A stretch of DNA of 11,984 bases from NCBI GenBank assembly GCA_934553185.1, contig CAKTFF010000032.1, positions 1-11,984 on the forward strand. Direction: 5' to 3'. The notes under the pieces are model-generated. The model saw nothing but the letters and a program-made list of their open reading frames with translations, did no database searches and was not told where the DNA came from. The position numbers were made by a program, and so were the translations under genes. How positions within the stretch are numbered: position 1 is the stretch's first letter; the number at the start of each line of letters is the position of its first letter. This DNA is from an uncultured Devosia sp. Lineage in GTDB: Bacteria; Pseudomonadota; Alphaproteobacteria; Rhizobiales; Devosiaceae. Shown piece by piece: positions 1-7,441 of the stretch.

Positions 1-546
1 GCACTAAGCTTCATCGTTACGGGCCTTGCCTGGCAGTGGTTCCTCAACCCCACAACGGGCCTGCAGCAATTTGTACGCGATCTGGGCTTTACCGACTTCA
101 CCTTTGACTGGCTGACCCGGCCCGACATGGCGATCTACACTCTGGTGATTGCCGGTGTCTGGCATGCGGCAGGGCTGATGATGGCCATCATGTTTGCCGG
201 CCTGCGCTCCGTTGATGGCGAGATCTGGCGCGCCGCAAAGGTCGAGGGCATTCCCAAGATCACCATGTATCGCCGGGTCATCCTGCCCATGCTCAAGCCC
301 GTGATCGTCACCTGCGTGGTGCTGCTCTCCATGGATGTCATCAAGAGCTATGAGTTGATCGTGGCCATGACGGGTGGTGGCCCAGGCTATGCGACCGACG
401 TTCCGGCAAAGTTTGTGGTCGATAATCTGTTTGATCGCGCCAATATCGGTCGAGCATCAGCCGCAGCCGTGCTGATGCTTTTGTCGGTTCTGGCAATCCT
501 GGTGATGTCGGCGCTACTCGGCCGGCGCAAGGTGGTGGAAACATGA
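1..546 (+). CDS. ABC sugar transporter permease (MalF/UgpA type), 5' end outside the window
   Basis: The reading frame is open from base 1 and stops at 544-546, leaving 181 visible residues; the N-terminal part lies upstream of the window. This is one of the two inner-membrane subunits of a carbohydrate importer of the CUT1 group. Several hydrophobic segments are visible, with the cytoplasmic EAA loop between them (AAKVEG...VILPML, bases about 232-294), which docks onto the ATPase. The stretch VAMTGGGPG followed by VPAKFVVDNLF resembles, from memory, the glucose/mannose permease GtsB, so a hexose or hexose-like substrate is plausible but unproven. The stop overlaps the start of the next permease by 4 bases (ATGA), so the pair is probably translationally coupled. 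The family call is secure; the substrate is inferred. Confidence 0.93.
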   Translation, partial: ALSFIVTGLAWQWFLNPTTGLQQFVRDLGFTDFTFDWLTRPDMAIYTLVIAGVWHAAGLMMAIMFAGLRSVDGEIWRAAKVEGIPKITMYRRVILPMLKPVIVTCVVLLSMDVIKSYELIVAMTGGGPGYATDVPAKFVVDNLFDRANIGRASAAAVLMLLSVLAILVMSALLGRRKVVET

Positions 547-1463
547 GCACGCAAGCCCTCGGCACCACAGCCCCGGCGCGTCCTGCTGTCGCCCGCCGCC
601 GCAAGCGCAGGAATTCCGCCCAGATCGGGCAGATCGGAATCTATGTTTTCCTGATCATCGCCGCGCTGTTTTTCGCGATCCCGCTCTTTATCATGATCTC
701 GACCTCGCTTAAGACCGTAGAGGAAATCCGTAGCGGCTCGATCTTTGACCTGCCGCAGGCGATCGATTTTTCCGCCTGGGCCAAGGCTTGGAGCACCGCC
801 TGCATCGGTCGCGAATGCGACGGCATCAGCAGGGGCGTCTGGAACTCGATCAAGATCATGGTTCCCTCGACCTTCCTGTCGCTGCTGATCGCCGCAATGA
901 ATGGCTATGCTCTGTCGCAATGGCGCATCAAGTGGAGCGGCACCATGCTGGCCTTGCTGATGCTGGGCGCTTTCATCCCCTTTCAGGTGATGATCTATCC
1001 GCTGGTTCGCATGGCCTCCATGGCCGGCATTTATGGCACCCTGCCCGCGGTCATCATTGTTCATGTGCTGTTTGGCCTGCCGATCCTGACGCTGATCTTT
1101 CGCAACTTCTACGTCTCGCTGCCTCCCGAACTCATCAAGGCTGCGCGCGTGGATGGGGCGGGGTTCTTTACGATCTTTTTCCGCATCATCTTGCCGATGA
1201 GCCAGAACATCATCGTCGTTGGGCTGATCCTGTCGCTGACCGGCGTTTGGAACGACTACCTGCTCAGCCTGATCTTTGCCGGCCGCGAGAACCTGCCGAT
1301 GACGGTGGAACTGGCGACACTGGTCGGCACCAAGATCGGCCTGCCCGAATACAACGTCAACATGGCGGCGACCCTGCTCACCGCACTGCCTCCGCTTCTG
1401 CTTTACCTTGTGTCAGGACGCTATTTTGTTCGCGGCATAACGGCTGGCGCGGTGAAAGGATAA
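543..1463 (+). CDS. ABC sugar transporter permease (MalG/GtsC type)
   Basis: A 306-residue partner permease of the CUT1 importer, of normal length for MalG-like subunits. A basic cytoplasmic N-terminus (residues 17-24 rich in Arg/Lys) precedes the first membrane segment (about 31-53). Further hydrophobic spans lie near 104-124, 133-155, 164-186, 222-240 and 275-292. The EAA loop is ELIKAARVDGAG...ILPM at residues 196-219. A periplasmic insert with two cysteines (CIGREC, 87-92) before VWNSIK resembles an insert I recall in glucose/mannose GtsC-type permeases and may form a disulfide. The ATG sits in an ATGA overlap with the preceding permease stop. Together with the ATPase directly downstream it forms the transport core. 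Confidence 0.94.
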   Translation: MSTQALGTTAPARPAVARRRKRRNSAQIGQIGIYVFLIIAALFFAIPLFIMISTSLKTVEEIRSGSIFDLPQAIDFSAWAKAWSTACIGRECDGISRGVWNSIKIMVPSTFLSLLIAAMNGYALSQWRIKWSGTMLALLMLGAFIPFQVMIYPLVRMASMAGIYGTLPAVIIVHVLFGLPILTLIFRNFYVSLPPELIKAARVDGAGFFTIFFRIILPMSQNIIVVGLILSLTGVWNDYLLSLIFAGRENLPMTVELATLVGTKIGLPEYNVNMAATLLTALPPLLLYLVSGRYFVRGITAGAVKG

Positions 1464-1467
1464 TTTC

Positions 1468-2550
1468 ATGGCTGGTGTCACCATCGACAAAGTCCGCCGC
1501 AGCTACGGCAGCTTGACCGTGCTCAAGGATGTTTCCCTTGATGTCGAGCCGGGCGAGTTCGCCGTTCTGCTCGGCCCCTCGGGTTGCGGCAAGTCCACGC
1601 TGCTGGCCTCAATTGCCGGTCTGGACGATCTTCAAAGCGGCCACATCTTTTTCGATGGCGAAGACGTCACCGATTATGAGCCGTCCGAGCGCAATATCGG
1701 CATGGTGTTCCAGTCCTATGCGCTTTATCCCAGCATGACCGTGCGGCAGAACATGTCGTTTGGCCTTGAAGTGGCCAAGACACCCAAGGGCGAAATTGTT
1801 GAGCGGGTGCAATGGGCAGCGCAACTGCTCCAGATCGAGGCCTTGCTTGATCGCAAGCCATCGCAACTGTCGGGCGGCCAGCGCCAGCGCATCGCCATTG
1901 GCCGCGCCCTGGTGCGCAAAGCAGACCTTTTCCTGTTCGACGAGCCCCTGTCCAATCTCGATGCCAAGCTGCGTACCGAGATGCGCGTCGAGATCAAGAA
2001 CCTTCACCAAAAGCTCAACGTCACCTTTATCTATGTGACGCATGACCAGGTCGAGGCCATGACACTGGCGACCCGCATCGCCGTGATGCATGGCGGGGTA
2101 ATCGAGCAATATGCCTCGCCCGATGAGGTTTATAATCGCCCGGCAACGTTGTTTGTCGCTGATTTTGTCGGCTCGCCGCCGATGAACCTTGTGCCCGCAA
2201 CGCTCCAGAAATCCGCGGCGGGTATGTCCGCGCGGTTCGAAGGCCATACCGTGCCGGTCGATCGCTACCCTTTCCTCGCGCAACCGGCTGACGGCGACGG
2301 GATCGTGCTCGGCATCCGTCCTGAACACGTGATGATCGACGCGCCCGATGCCGCCTTTGCCATCAGAGCACCCATCCTCGTCATCGAGCCGCTCGGCGCC
2401 GATACGCTGGCTTGGTTTGAGCTAGGTGGCAAGCGCATGGCTGCGCGCCTTACCCCCGAAGCGGCCAAGCGCTTGGGCAAGGACGTTTCGCTCAGCTTCG
2501 ATCTTAGCCAGATATCTCTGTTTTCTCGCAGAACCGAGCGGCGGCTCTAG
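1468..2550 (+). CDS. sugar ABC transporter ATP-binding protein (MsmX/UgpC/MalK type)
   Basis: A complete 360-residue ATPase that powers the importer at the cytoplasmic face. Visible motifs in order are Walker A GPSGCGKST (36-44), Q-loop FQSYALYP (81-88), signature LSGGQRQR (134-141), Walker B LFLFDEP (154-160), D-loop SNLDAKLR (162-169) and H-loop THD (191-193). The C-terminal TOBE/regulatory region contains VLGIRPEH, typical of MalK/UgpC ATPases. AAAGGA at 1455-1460 is a good ribosome binding site 7 bases before the ATG, and the gene starts 4 bases after the previous stop. All catalytic motifs look intact. ATPases of this group often serve more than one importer, so exclusive use by the adjacent permeases is an inference. 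Confidence 0.96.
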   Translation: MAGVTIDKVRRSYGSLTVLKDVSLDVEPGEFAVLLGPSGCGKSTLLASIAGLDDLQSGHIFFDGEDVTDYEPSERNIGMVFQSYALYPSMTVRQNMSFGLEVAKTPKGEIVERVQWAAQLLQIEALLDRKPSQLSGGQRQRIAIGRALVRKADLFLFDEPLSNLDAKLRTEMRVEIKNLHQKLNVTFIYVTHDQVEAMTLATRIAVMHGGVIEQYASPDEVYNRPATLFVADFVGSPPMNLVPATLQKSAAGMSARFEGHTVPVDRYPFLAQPADGDGIVLGIRPEHVMIDAPDAAFAIRAPILVIEPLGADTLAWFELGGKRMAARLTPEAAKRLGKDVSLSFDLSQISLFSRRTERRL

Positions 2551-2568
2551 GGCGCCAAGGACCTCATC

Positions 2569-3687
2569 ATGACTCAAAGAGTGTTCATCATCGGCGCAGG
2601 CGTCATCGCGCGCGAGCATGCCGCCGCCTCGCGCAAGCTGAGCGACATCACGCTTTTCGTTGCCGACCCAAGCGCTGAAGCGCTGGAGGCCTTTACAGCT
2701 CTCCATCCGGACGCCACAGCCTTCCATAATGCCGACGAGATGCTGGCCTTGGCGCCAGAACCCGATGACATCGTCGTCGTGGCGGTTCCGCCCTGGCTGC
2801 ACGCTCCCATGACGGTCAAGGGCTTTGCCTCAGGCCGCCACGTTCTTTGTGAAAAGCCTTTGGGACGTGACCTTGCTGAACTCGACACCATGCTTCAAGC
2901 CGCGCACGAGGCCGGCAAGCTTCTGGGCGATTGCAGCGTCCGTTTTCTTGGACAGCCGCAGCTCGTTCGGGCACGGGAGATCCTGGCTTCAGGCCAGCTG
3001 GGCAGGATCTATCATGGCGCGCTGATCAATCGACGCAGCCGCAGCCGTCCGGGCGTTGAATATCAACCGACCAGTAAGTGGTTCCTGCATCGAGAGAAGA
3101 GCGGTGGCGGCGCCTTGCTCGATTGGGGCGTCTACGATTTCACCACGCTGTTCGATGTCATCCGTCCCAACAAAATAGAAATTCTCAATGCATGGATCGC
3201 GGCGCCCTCAACGGCGCTAGACCCCGAGGACGTGCCGTTTGACGTCGAGTCCCATGCCGGCGCCAGCATGCTGGTGACGCTGGGGGATGGTACCGTCTTC
3301 AACCTCGCCTATGAGCGTGGCAACGGCCTACACGGCCAAGAGCGCGACATTATGGAGCTCGATGGCACGACTGCCAGCATCGCGTGGAACTGGGTCGGCT
3401 TTCAGCATGACCGGGTGATGAGCCTCACCACCCACACCGATACGGAGGGGCGCGCCGTCGCCACCACCGAGCGCTTCGAGCTAGGCACAGCCGATGCCTG
3501 GAACAGCATGCCGCTCCATAGTTTCGTCGACCTCGTGCAGGGGCGCCGAAGCTTGGCGCTGAGCGAAGAGCGCCTGCGTTTCAACTTCGCCTGCATCGCC
3601 GCGCTCTATGAAGTGGCCTCTACCGGCCAGCCAAAGACCATCTCCGTACACCAACCTGCCTGCCGCCCAACGAACGGACTGCCATGA
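2569..3687 (+). CDS. Gfo/Idh/MocA family NAD(P)-dependent oxidoreductase
   Basis: A 372-residue cytoplasmic dehydrogenase. The N-terminal Rossmann domain starts with VFIIGAGVIAREH (residues 5-17), carrying the glycine-rich nucleotide loop. EKPLG at 95-99 includes the catalytic-region lysine typical of the family. The C-terminal substrate domain contains GGALLDWGVYDF (180-191), which corresponds to the family's D-x-G-x-H-x-x-D segment, but Tyr189 replaces the usual histidine. Members oxidise or reduce a hydroxyl of sugars, inositols or sugar derivatives with NAD(P); the actual substrate cannot be read from sequence. AAGGA at 2557-2561 lies 7 bases before the ATG. It sits 18 bases after the ATPase and overlaps the next gene by 4 bases, which argues that it acts on the imported sugar. 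Confidence 0.92.
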   Translation: MTQRVFIIGAGVIAREHAAASRKLSDITLFVADPSAEALEAFTALHPDATAFHNADEMLALAPEPDDIVVVAVPPWLHAPMTVKGFASGRHVLCEKPLGRDLAELDTMLQAAHEAGKLLGDCSVRFLGQPQLVRAREILASGQLGRIYHGALINRRSRSRPGVEYQPTSKWFLHREKSGGGALLDWGVYDFTTLFDVIRPNKIEILNAWIAAPSTALDPEDVPFDVESHAGASMLVTLGDGTVFNLAYERGNGLHGQERDIMELDGTTASIAWNWVGFQHDRVMSLTTHTDTEGRAVATTERFELGTADAWNSMPLHSFVDLVQGRRSLALSEERLRFNFACIAALYEVASTGQPKTISVHQPACRPTNGLP

Positions 3688-4463
3688 CCCCGCAAATTTT
3701 CCCCGATGCCGAAAGCCTTGGCCGCCACCTGGCGCAGAGGCTTCTTACCGGCGTTGACAATGCTCGCGCGGGAGGGCGCCGGTTCCTGCTCGGCTGCCCT
3801 TCAGGGCGCTCCCCTAAGCCAGTCTATGACCAAATGGCCGCTCTTCTTGCTGAAACGCCGCAGGACATTTCCAACTTGGTCCTGGTGATGATGGACGAAT
3901 ACCTCGTCACCGCAGCGGATGGCCGCACCGCCAATGCGCCCGCAGATGCGCATTTCTCCTGCCATCGCTTTTCGCGCGCCGATATCGCCGATCAGCTTAA
4001 CGCCGCTCTCCCCGCTGAGTGGCAGTTGCCCGAAGCCAGTATCTGGTTTCCAGATCCCGACCATGCCGATCAGTATGATGCCCGAATTGAAGCAGCCGGC
4101 GGCGTGGACTATTTCCTCCTCGCTTCGGGCGCCGGCGACGGCCACGTAGCTTTCAACCCGCCCGGAAGTCCGGCCGATGGCGGCTCGCGCGTGGTGACGC
4201 TCGCCGAGCAGACGCGACGTGACAATCTCCTGACCTTTCCACAGTTCCGCGACCTTTCCGAAGTGCCTCTGCAGGGCGTTTCGGTGGGCGTCGGCACCAT
4301 CGCCAAGGCACGCGCGGCGGGCATGATCCTGCTTGGCGAGGGCAAGCAGAAAGCCTTCCGCCGCATCACTGCCGCTTCCGGCTATGAAGAAGAGTGGCCG
4401 GCAACGGTGATCCACTTGGTCGCCCAGCCCGAAATCCTGGCCGATCAGGCCGCTGCCCAATAG
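3684..4463 (+). CDS. NagB/6-phosphogluconolactonase-fold sugar-phosphate enzyme (glucosamine-6-phosphate deaminase-like)
   Basis: 259 residues, close to the usual NagB length. LLGCPSGRSPKPVY (35-48) matches the phosphate-binding loop, MMDEYL (69-74) carries the aspartate equivalent to catalytic Asp72 of E. coli NagB, and GAGDGHVAFNPPGS (149-162) matches the GxxDGHIAFNEPGS active-site loop with Asp152 and His154. The catalytic glutamate of that loop (Glu148 in E. coli) is replaced by proline here, so ring opening or deamination by the standard mechanism is doubtful. Lysines at 221 and 223 sit where NagB has its phosphate-binding lysine. The start overlaps the dehydrogenase stop (ATGA) with no strong ribosome site, suggesting coupled translation. 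The product may isomerise, deaminate or hydrolyse a phosphorylated sugar. The fold is confident; the reaction is open. Confidence 0.85.
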   Translation: MTPQIFPDAESLGRHLAQRLLTGVDNARAGGRRFLLGCPSGRSPKPVYDQMAALLAETPQDISNLVLVMMDEYLVTAADGRTANAPADAHFSCHRFSRADIADQLNAALPAEWQLPEASIWFPDPDHADQYDARIEAAGGVDYFLLASGAGDGHVAFNPPGSPADGGSRVVTLAEQTRRDNLLTFPQFRDLSEVPLQGVSVGVGTIAKARAAGMILLGEGKQKAFRRITAASGYEEEWPATVIHLVAQPEILADQAAAQ

Positions 4464-4479
4464 CCTGAGGACGCCGCAA

Positions 4480-5187
4480 ATGGCAACGCAGACCCAGCCA
4501 ATCGAGCTCTATTATTTCCGCACGCCCAACGGCCACAAGGTCTCGATGATGCTCGAGGAACTGGGCGTTCCCTACACCATTCGCGTCATTCATATCGGCA
4601 AGGGCGACCAGCTCAAGCCCGAGTTCCTGGCCATCTCGCCCAATAACAAGATCCCGGCCATCGTGGATCCTGAAGGCCCGAATGGCGCGCCGATATCGAT
4701 TTTTGAGTCCGGGGCGATCCTCCAGTATCTCGGCATTAAGTTCGGCCAGTTCTACCCGACGGAGATGAGGGCAAAGACCAAGGTTGACGAGTGGCTTTTC
4801 TGGCAGGTCGGCGGCTTTGGCCCGATGCTGGGGCAAAACAACCATTTCGTACATTACGCGTCGGAAAAGGTGCCTTACGCAATCAACCGCTACGTCAATG
4901 AGACGCATCGGCTCTACGGTGTGCTAAACCGGCAGCTCGAAGGACGCGACTTTATCGCCGGCGACTATTCGATCGCAGACATCGCCACCATTGGCTGGGC
5001 CAACGATCTCGAGCGCCAGACCATGGACCCGGCGGAGTTCCCCAACGTCATGCGCTGGCGCGAGACGGTCAACGCCCGCGCCGCCATCCAGCGCGCCCAA
5101 GCGATCAACATCGACGAGGCGTCCATTCCCAACCTTGCCGAAGACAGAAATGCCCAGGCGGTGCTCTTTGGACAACGCGGCAAATGA
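4480..5187 (+). CDS. Nu-class (YfcG/YghU-like) glutathione S-transferase
   Basis: A 235-residue cytosolic enzyme. The thioredoxin-like N-terminal domain has TPNGHKVSMMLEE (15-27), where Nu-class proteins use Thr/Asn rather than Tyr or Ser to stabilise glutathione thiolate or disulfide. It continues with PNNKIPAIVDP (54-64) and the Glu-Ser pair FESGAILQYL (75-84) that binds the glutathione gamma-glutamyl group. The all-helical C-terminal domain contains FWQVGGFGPMLGQNNHF (107-123), nearly the same as in E. coli YfcG as I remember it. Nu-class members reduce disulfides and organic hydroperoxides with glutathione. TGAGGA at 4466-4471 is 8 bases before the ATG. The gene overlaps the next by 4 bases, placing it firmly inside the sugar operon, which is unusual for this class. 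Confidence 0.92.
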   Translation: MATQTQPIELYYFRTPNGHKVSMMLEELGVPYTIRVIHIGKGDQLKPEFLAISPNNKIPAIVDPEGPNGAPISIFESGAILQYLGIKFGQFYPTEMRAKTKVDEWLFWQVGGFGPMLGQNNHFVHYASEKVPYAINRYVNETHRLYGVLNRQLEGRDFIAGDYSIADIATIGWANDLERQTMDPAEFPNVMRWRETVNARAAIQRAQAINIDEASIPNLAEDRNAQAVLFGQRGK

Positions 5188-6020
5188 ATGTTCGCGAGCG
5201 TATTGCCGTTTCCACCTGGTCGCTGCATCGCTACCTTGGCGTCAGCTATCCGCATGACCTGAACACGCTGGCCGTGCCAGAGGGCGAGCCGACCTGGGGA
5301 GAAGGCGAGGATTCGCTGCTCGGTATCCCCTCGGCACTGCGGCGCCACCTTAACGTTGGGCTGATCGATATCTGTTCATTTCATTTGCGCAGCCTCGATC
5401 CCATCTACCTCGATGAACTGAGAGCCTCTCTGGCCGCGTCCGACGTCGCCTTGCAGATGTTACAGATCGATGCCGGCGACATCACCCATCCAATCGATGG
5501 GCAGCGCGATCTCGAATGGACTAGCCACTGGCTCGAAATCGCCGAGCGGCTTGGCGCCAGATATGCTCGCGTCATTGCCGGCCGCCAGCCCGCCAGCCCG
5601 CACACATTGGAGCGTTCGGCGCAGCACCTGCGCACCTTGGCGCAGCGCAACAGCGGCTCCTCCGTCCGCATCCTTGTCGAAAACTGGTTCGACCTCCTCG
5701 ATCGACCACAGGATGTCCACACACTTTTCGGCAAGCTCGACGGCGCGGTTGGGCTCAACGTCGACACTGGCAATTGGCGGGGTGAGCGCAAGTATGCGGA
5801 TATTGCCAGCATCTTCCCCGCCGCCGAGCTCTGTTACCTCAACCCAGTGTTCGCCGATGGCGAGATCGAACAGGACGATCTCAAGCGCGTGCTGACCATT
5901 GCCGACGACGCCAGCTACCAAGGCAACTTTACCCTGATCTACGACGCGGATCACCCGTCCGACGAGTGGACAGGCCTGCGCATGGAAATCGCAGCGCTGG
6001 AAGACCACTACGGTCGCTAG
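5184..6020 (+). CDS. xylose-isomerase-like TIM-barrel protein (sugar phosphate isomerase/epimerase family)
   Basis: 278 residues, the usual size for the AP-endonuclease-2/xylose-isomerase-like barrel. Recognisable strands end in IAVSTWSLH (7-15), LQIDAGD (93-99), ARVIAGRQ (128-135), ILVENWFD (163-170) and VGLNVDTGNWRG (189-200). Glu166 and Asp194 fit two of the four divalent-metal ligands expected in this fold. The later histidine (usually in an HxKD-type strand) is absent, the corresponding segment reading CYLNPVFADGE (217-227), and the final glutamate strand reads LIYDADH (251-257). It may therefore bind metal differently or not be an isomerase. The ATG overlaps the transferase stop (ATGA), so the two proteins are probably made together. 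No export signal is seen; it is probably cytoplasmic. Confidence 0.83.
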   Translation: MNVRERIAVSTWSLHRYLGVSYPHDLNTLAVPEGEPTWGEGEDSLLGIPSALRRHLNVGLIDICSFHLRSLDPIYLDELRASLAASDVALQMLQIDAGDITHPIDGQRDLEWTSHWLEIAERLGARYARVIAGRQPASPHTLERSAQHLRTLAQRNSGSSVRILVENWFDLLDRPQDVHTLFGKLDGAVGLNVDTGNWRGERKYADIASIFPAAELCYLNPVFADGEIEQDDLKRVLTIADDASYQGNFTLIYDADHPSDEWTGLRMEIAALEDHYGR

Positions 6021-6024
6021 CAAC

Positions 6025-6816
6025 ATGGACAGCTTTGCAATTAGCGAGCTTTGGATCTACCCGGTCAAGTCGCTGGGCGGCATGCAGGTGAGCCAGGTGA
6101 CGATCACCGCGGGCGGCTCCTTTGCCGGCGATCGAGAGTGGCTGGTGGTCGATGCGGATGGTCAGATGCTGTGGCAGGGCGACCTGCCGCGCATGACGCT
6201 GCTGACCGCAACACTCGAAGGCGACCACTTGACACTCAGTCAGCCGGACGGCGACAGCATTACCCTCGACCGCGAGCACCCCGGCAATCCGATGGCGGTT
6301 AGTCAGTATGGCTATGATTTCGAGGCCATCGACGCCGGCACCGAGGCGGCGGCGTGGCTTTCCGCCTTCTTGAACCACTCCTGCCGTTTGATGCGCATCG
6401 GCGGACTGGCGCATCGCTGGGGCGGGCTCAACCCCGTACACACGATTTCGCTGCGCTCCCTTGAGGTGCTGAACAAGCGCATGGCTGAGCTTGCCCATCC
6501 CCCGATCGAACTCGAGCGTCTTCGACCAAATATGGTGTTGGGCGGCCATCACGAAGGCTTTGCTGAAGAACGATGCCCGGCGCTCACATTTGCTGATGCC
6601 ACTTTTTACATGGTCGAGCCCTGTGTTCGTTGCGAACTGCCCAACATCAGCCGCCTCGACGCGACACGTCAGCGCCAGCCGCTGAAACTGATCGGCACGA
6701 TGAGCAAGGAACGCGAAACTAGCAAGCCTGCCAGCTTCGGCATGTATGGTCGCGCACAAGGAAATTCTCTCACGCGAGGCGACATAGCGACTGATGCCAG
6801 ATTGGGGAGGACATGA
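6025..6816 (+). CDS. MOSC domain protein with N-terminal MOSC beta-barrel (mARC/YcbX-like)
   Basis: 263 residues. The N-terminal MOSC_N barrel begins ISELWIYPVKSLGG (6-19), and the C-terminal MOSC domain includes ERLRPNMVLGG (164-174) and EPCVRCELP (198-206), whose first cysteine (Cys200) corresponds to the proposed molybdenum-cofactor sulfur ligand in mARC/YcbX proteins. The end, KPASFGMYGRA, matches the normal C-terminal strand, so the protein is full length. Relatives with a C-terminal ferredoxin domain reduce N-hydroxylated compounds; this one lacks that domain and would need an external electron donor. It starts 4 bases after the barrel gene with only a weak ribosome site, so coupling is likely. 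It is the last gene of the operon; no clear intrinsic terminator follows. Confidence 0.9.
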   Translation: MDSFAISELWIYPVKSLGGMQVSQVTITAGGSFAGDREWLVVDADGQMLWQGDLPRMTLLTATLEGDHLTLSQPDGDSITLDREHPGNPMAVSQYGYDFEAIDAGTEAAAWLSAFLNHSCRLMRIGGLAHRWGGLNPVHTISLRSLEVLNKRMAELAHPPIELERLRPNMVLGGHHEGFAEERCPALTFADATFYMVEPCVRCELPNISRLDATRQRQPLKLIGTMSKERETSKPASFGMYGRAQGNSLTRGDIATDARLGRT

Positions 6817-7268
6817 CCTGTCTGCCGTTAGGGGCATTTCAAATGAAGTGTTCGCAATGTTGACCAAGCGTTCATGGTGACCTGAAAACCGCTCTCTTTA
6901 AGGCAGTCGATGGGATCGCCATCTAAGAGGCTAATCGGGACGGCTGATGTCTCGCCTGGCGCACCAGGGAAATGCTCAGATCAGCAATGCTAGTTGAAGG
7001 CGTGCTGCTCCTTTGTCTGAAATCTAGCTACTATCTTGCCAGAGAAGCTCGCTGCCGGTTGGAAGCAAGACTTGGGTCTTTCAGCAGCGCCTACAACCGC
7101 CCTGCACTCAAGCACTTCAAAGCATGCATTTGATGTATGAAAAAGATCTCGTTAACCGCTAGGAAACGCGTTATCGGGGCGTCAGTACTGAGGCCAAACA
7201 GCCATTCGCTACGGCCATCATCGAAGAGCATCAGCATGCTTTGCTATTAAATTCTACTCCTAAGCTAT

Positions 7269-7340
7269 GTCTGGTATTGGCGTGGGTTTATCTTCAGCCT
7301 AACGTCTGAAATGGGGTCGAGTGCCGCCGGTCTGGTATTG
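7269..7340. repeat. 11-bp direct repeat pair upstream of the integrase remnant
   Basis: GTCTGGTATTG occurs at 7269-7279 and again at 7330-7340, spaced 61 bases start to start. Both copies are in the leader of the recombinase gene. They could be binding sites for the recombinase or a regulator, or a chance match. Confidence 0.4.
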
Positions 7341-7414
7341 TGGCACTACCCTGCCCTTTCCATTCGGAGGGGGGCACCCCTCGCTGATGTGGCTGCCATA
7401 ATCATTACTCTCAA

Positions 7415-7427
7415 GGCCGCTTCGGCC
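7415..7427 (+). repeat. Small GC-rich hairpin just before the integrase ribosome binding site
   Basis: GGCCG and CGGCC form a 5-bp stem with a 3-base loop (CTT). It ends 3 bases before the GGAG ribosome site at 7431-7434, so it could influence translation of the recombinase. It is short and may have no function. Confidence 0.3.
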
Positions 7428-7441
7428 GATGGAGAAATGTA

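Larger units (their letters stand above)
6817..7430. other. Long gene-poor spacer between the sugar operon and the integrase remnant
   Basis: About 610 bases in which I find no convincing coding sequence on either strand, no tRNA and no clear terminator hairpin with a T-run. The only structures noted are an 11-base direct repeat near 7269 and 7330 and a short hairpin at 7415. Stops are frequent in all frames and the base composition is less GC-rich than in the operon, consistent with decayed accessory DNA. Confidence 0.5.

Noticed and set aside
387..1064. 225-codon minus-strand open frame opposite the permeases
   Set aside because: It is a low-complexity, charge-rich antisense shadow of two confidently identified permease genes.
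5929..6867. Long minus-strand open frame (312 codons) opposite the MOSC gene
   Set aside because: It is antisense to a clear MOSC protein in GC-rich DNA, and it has no family motif and no ribosome site that I can see.
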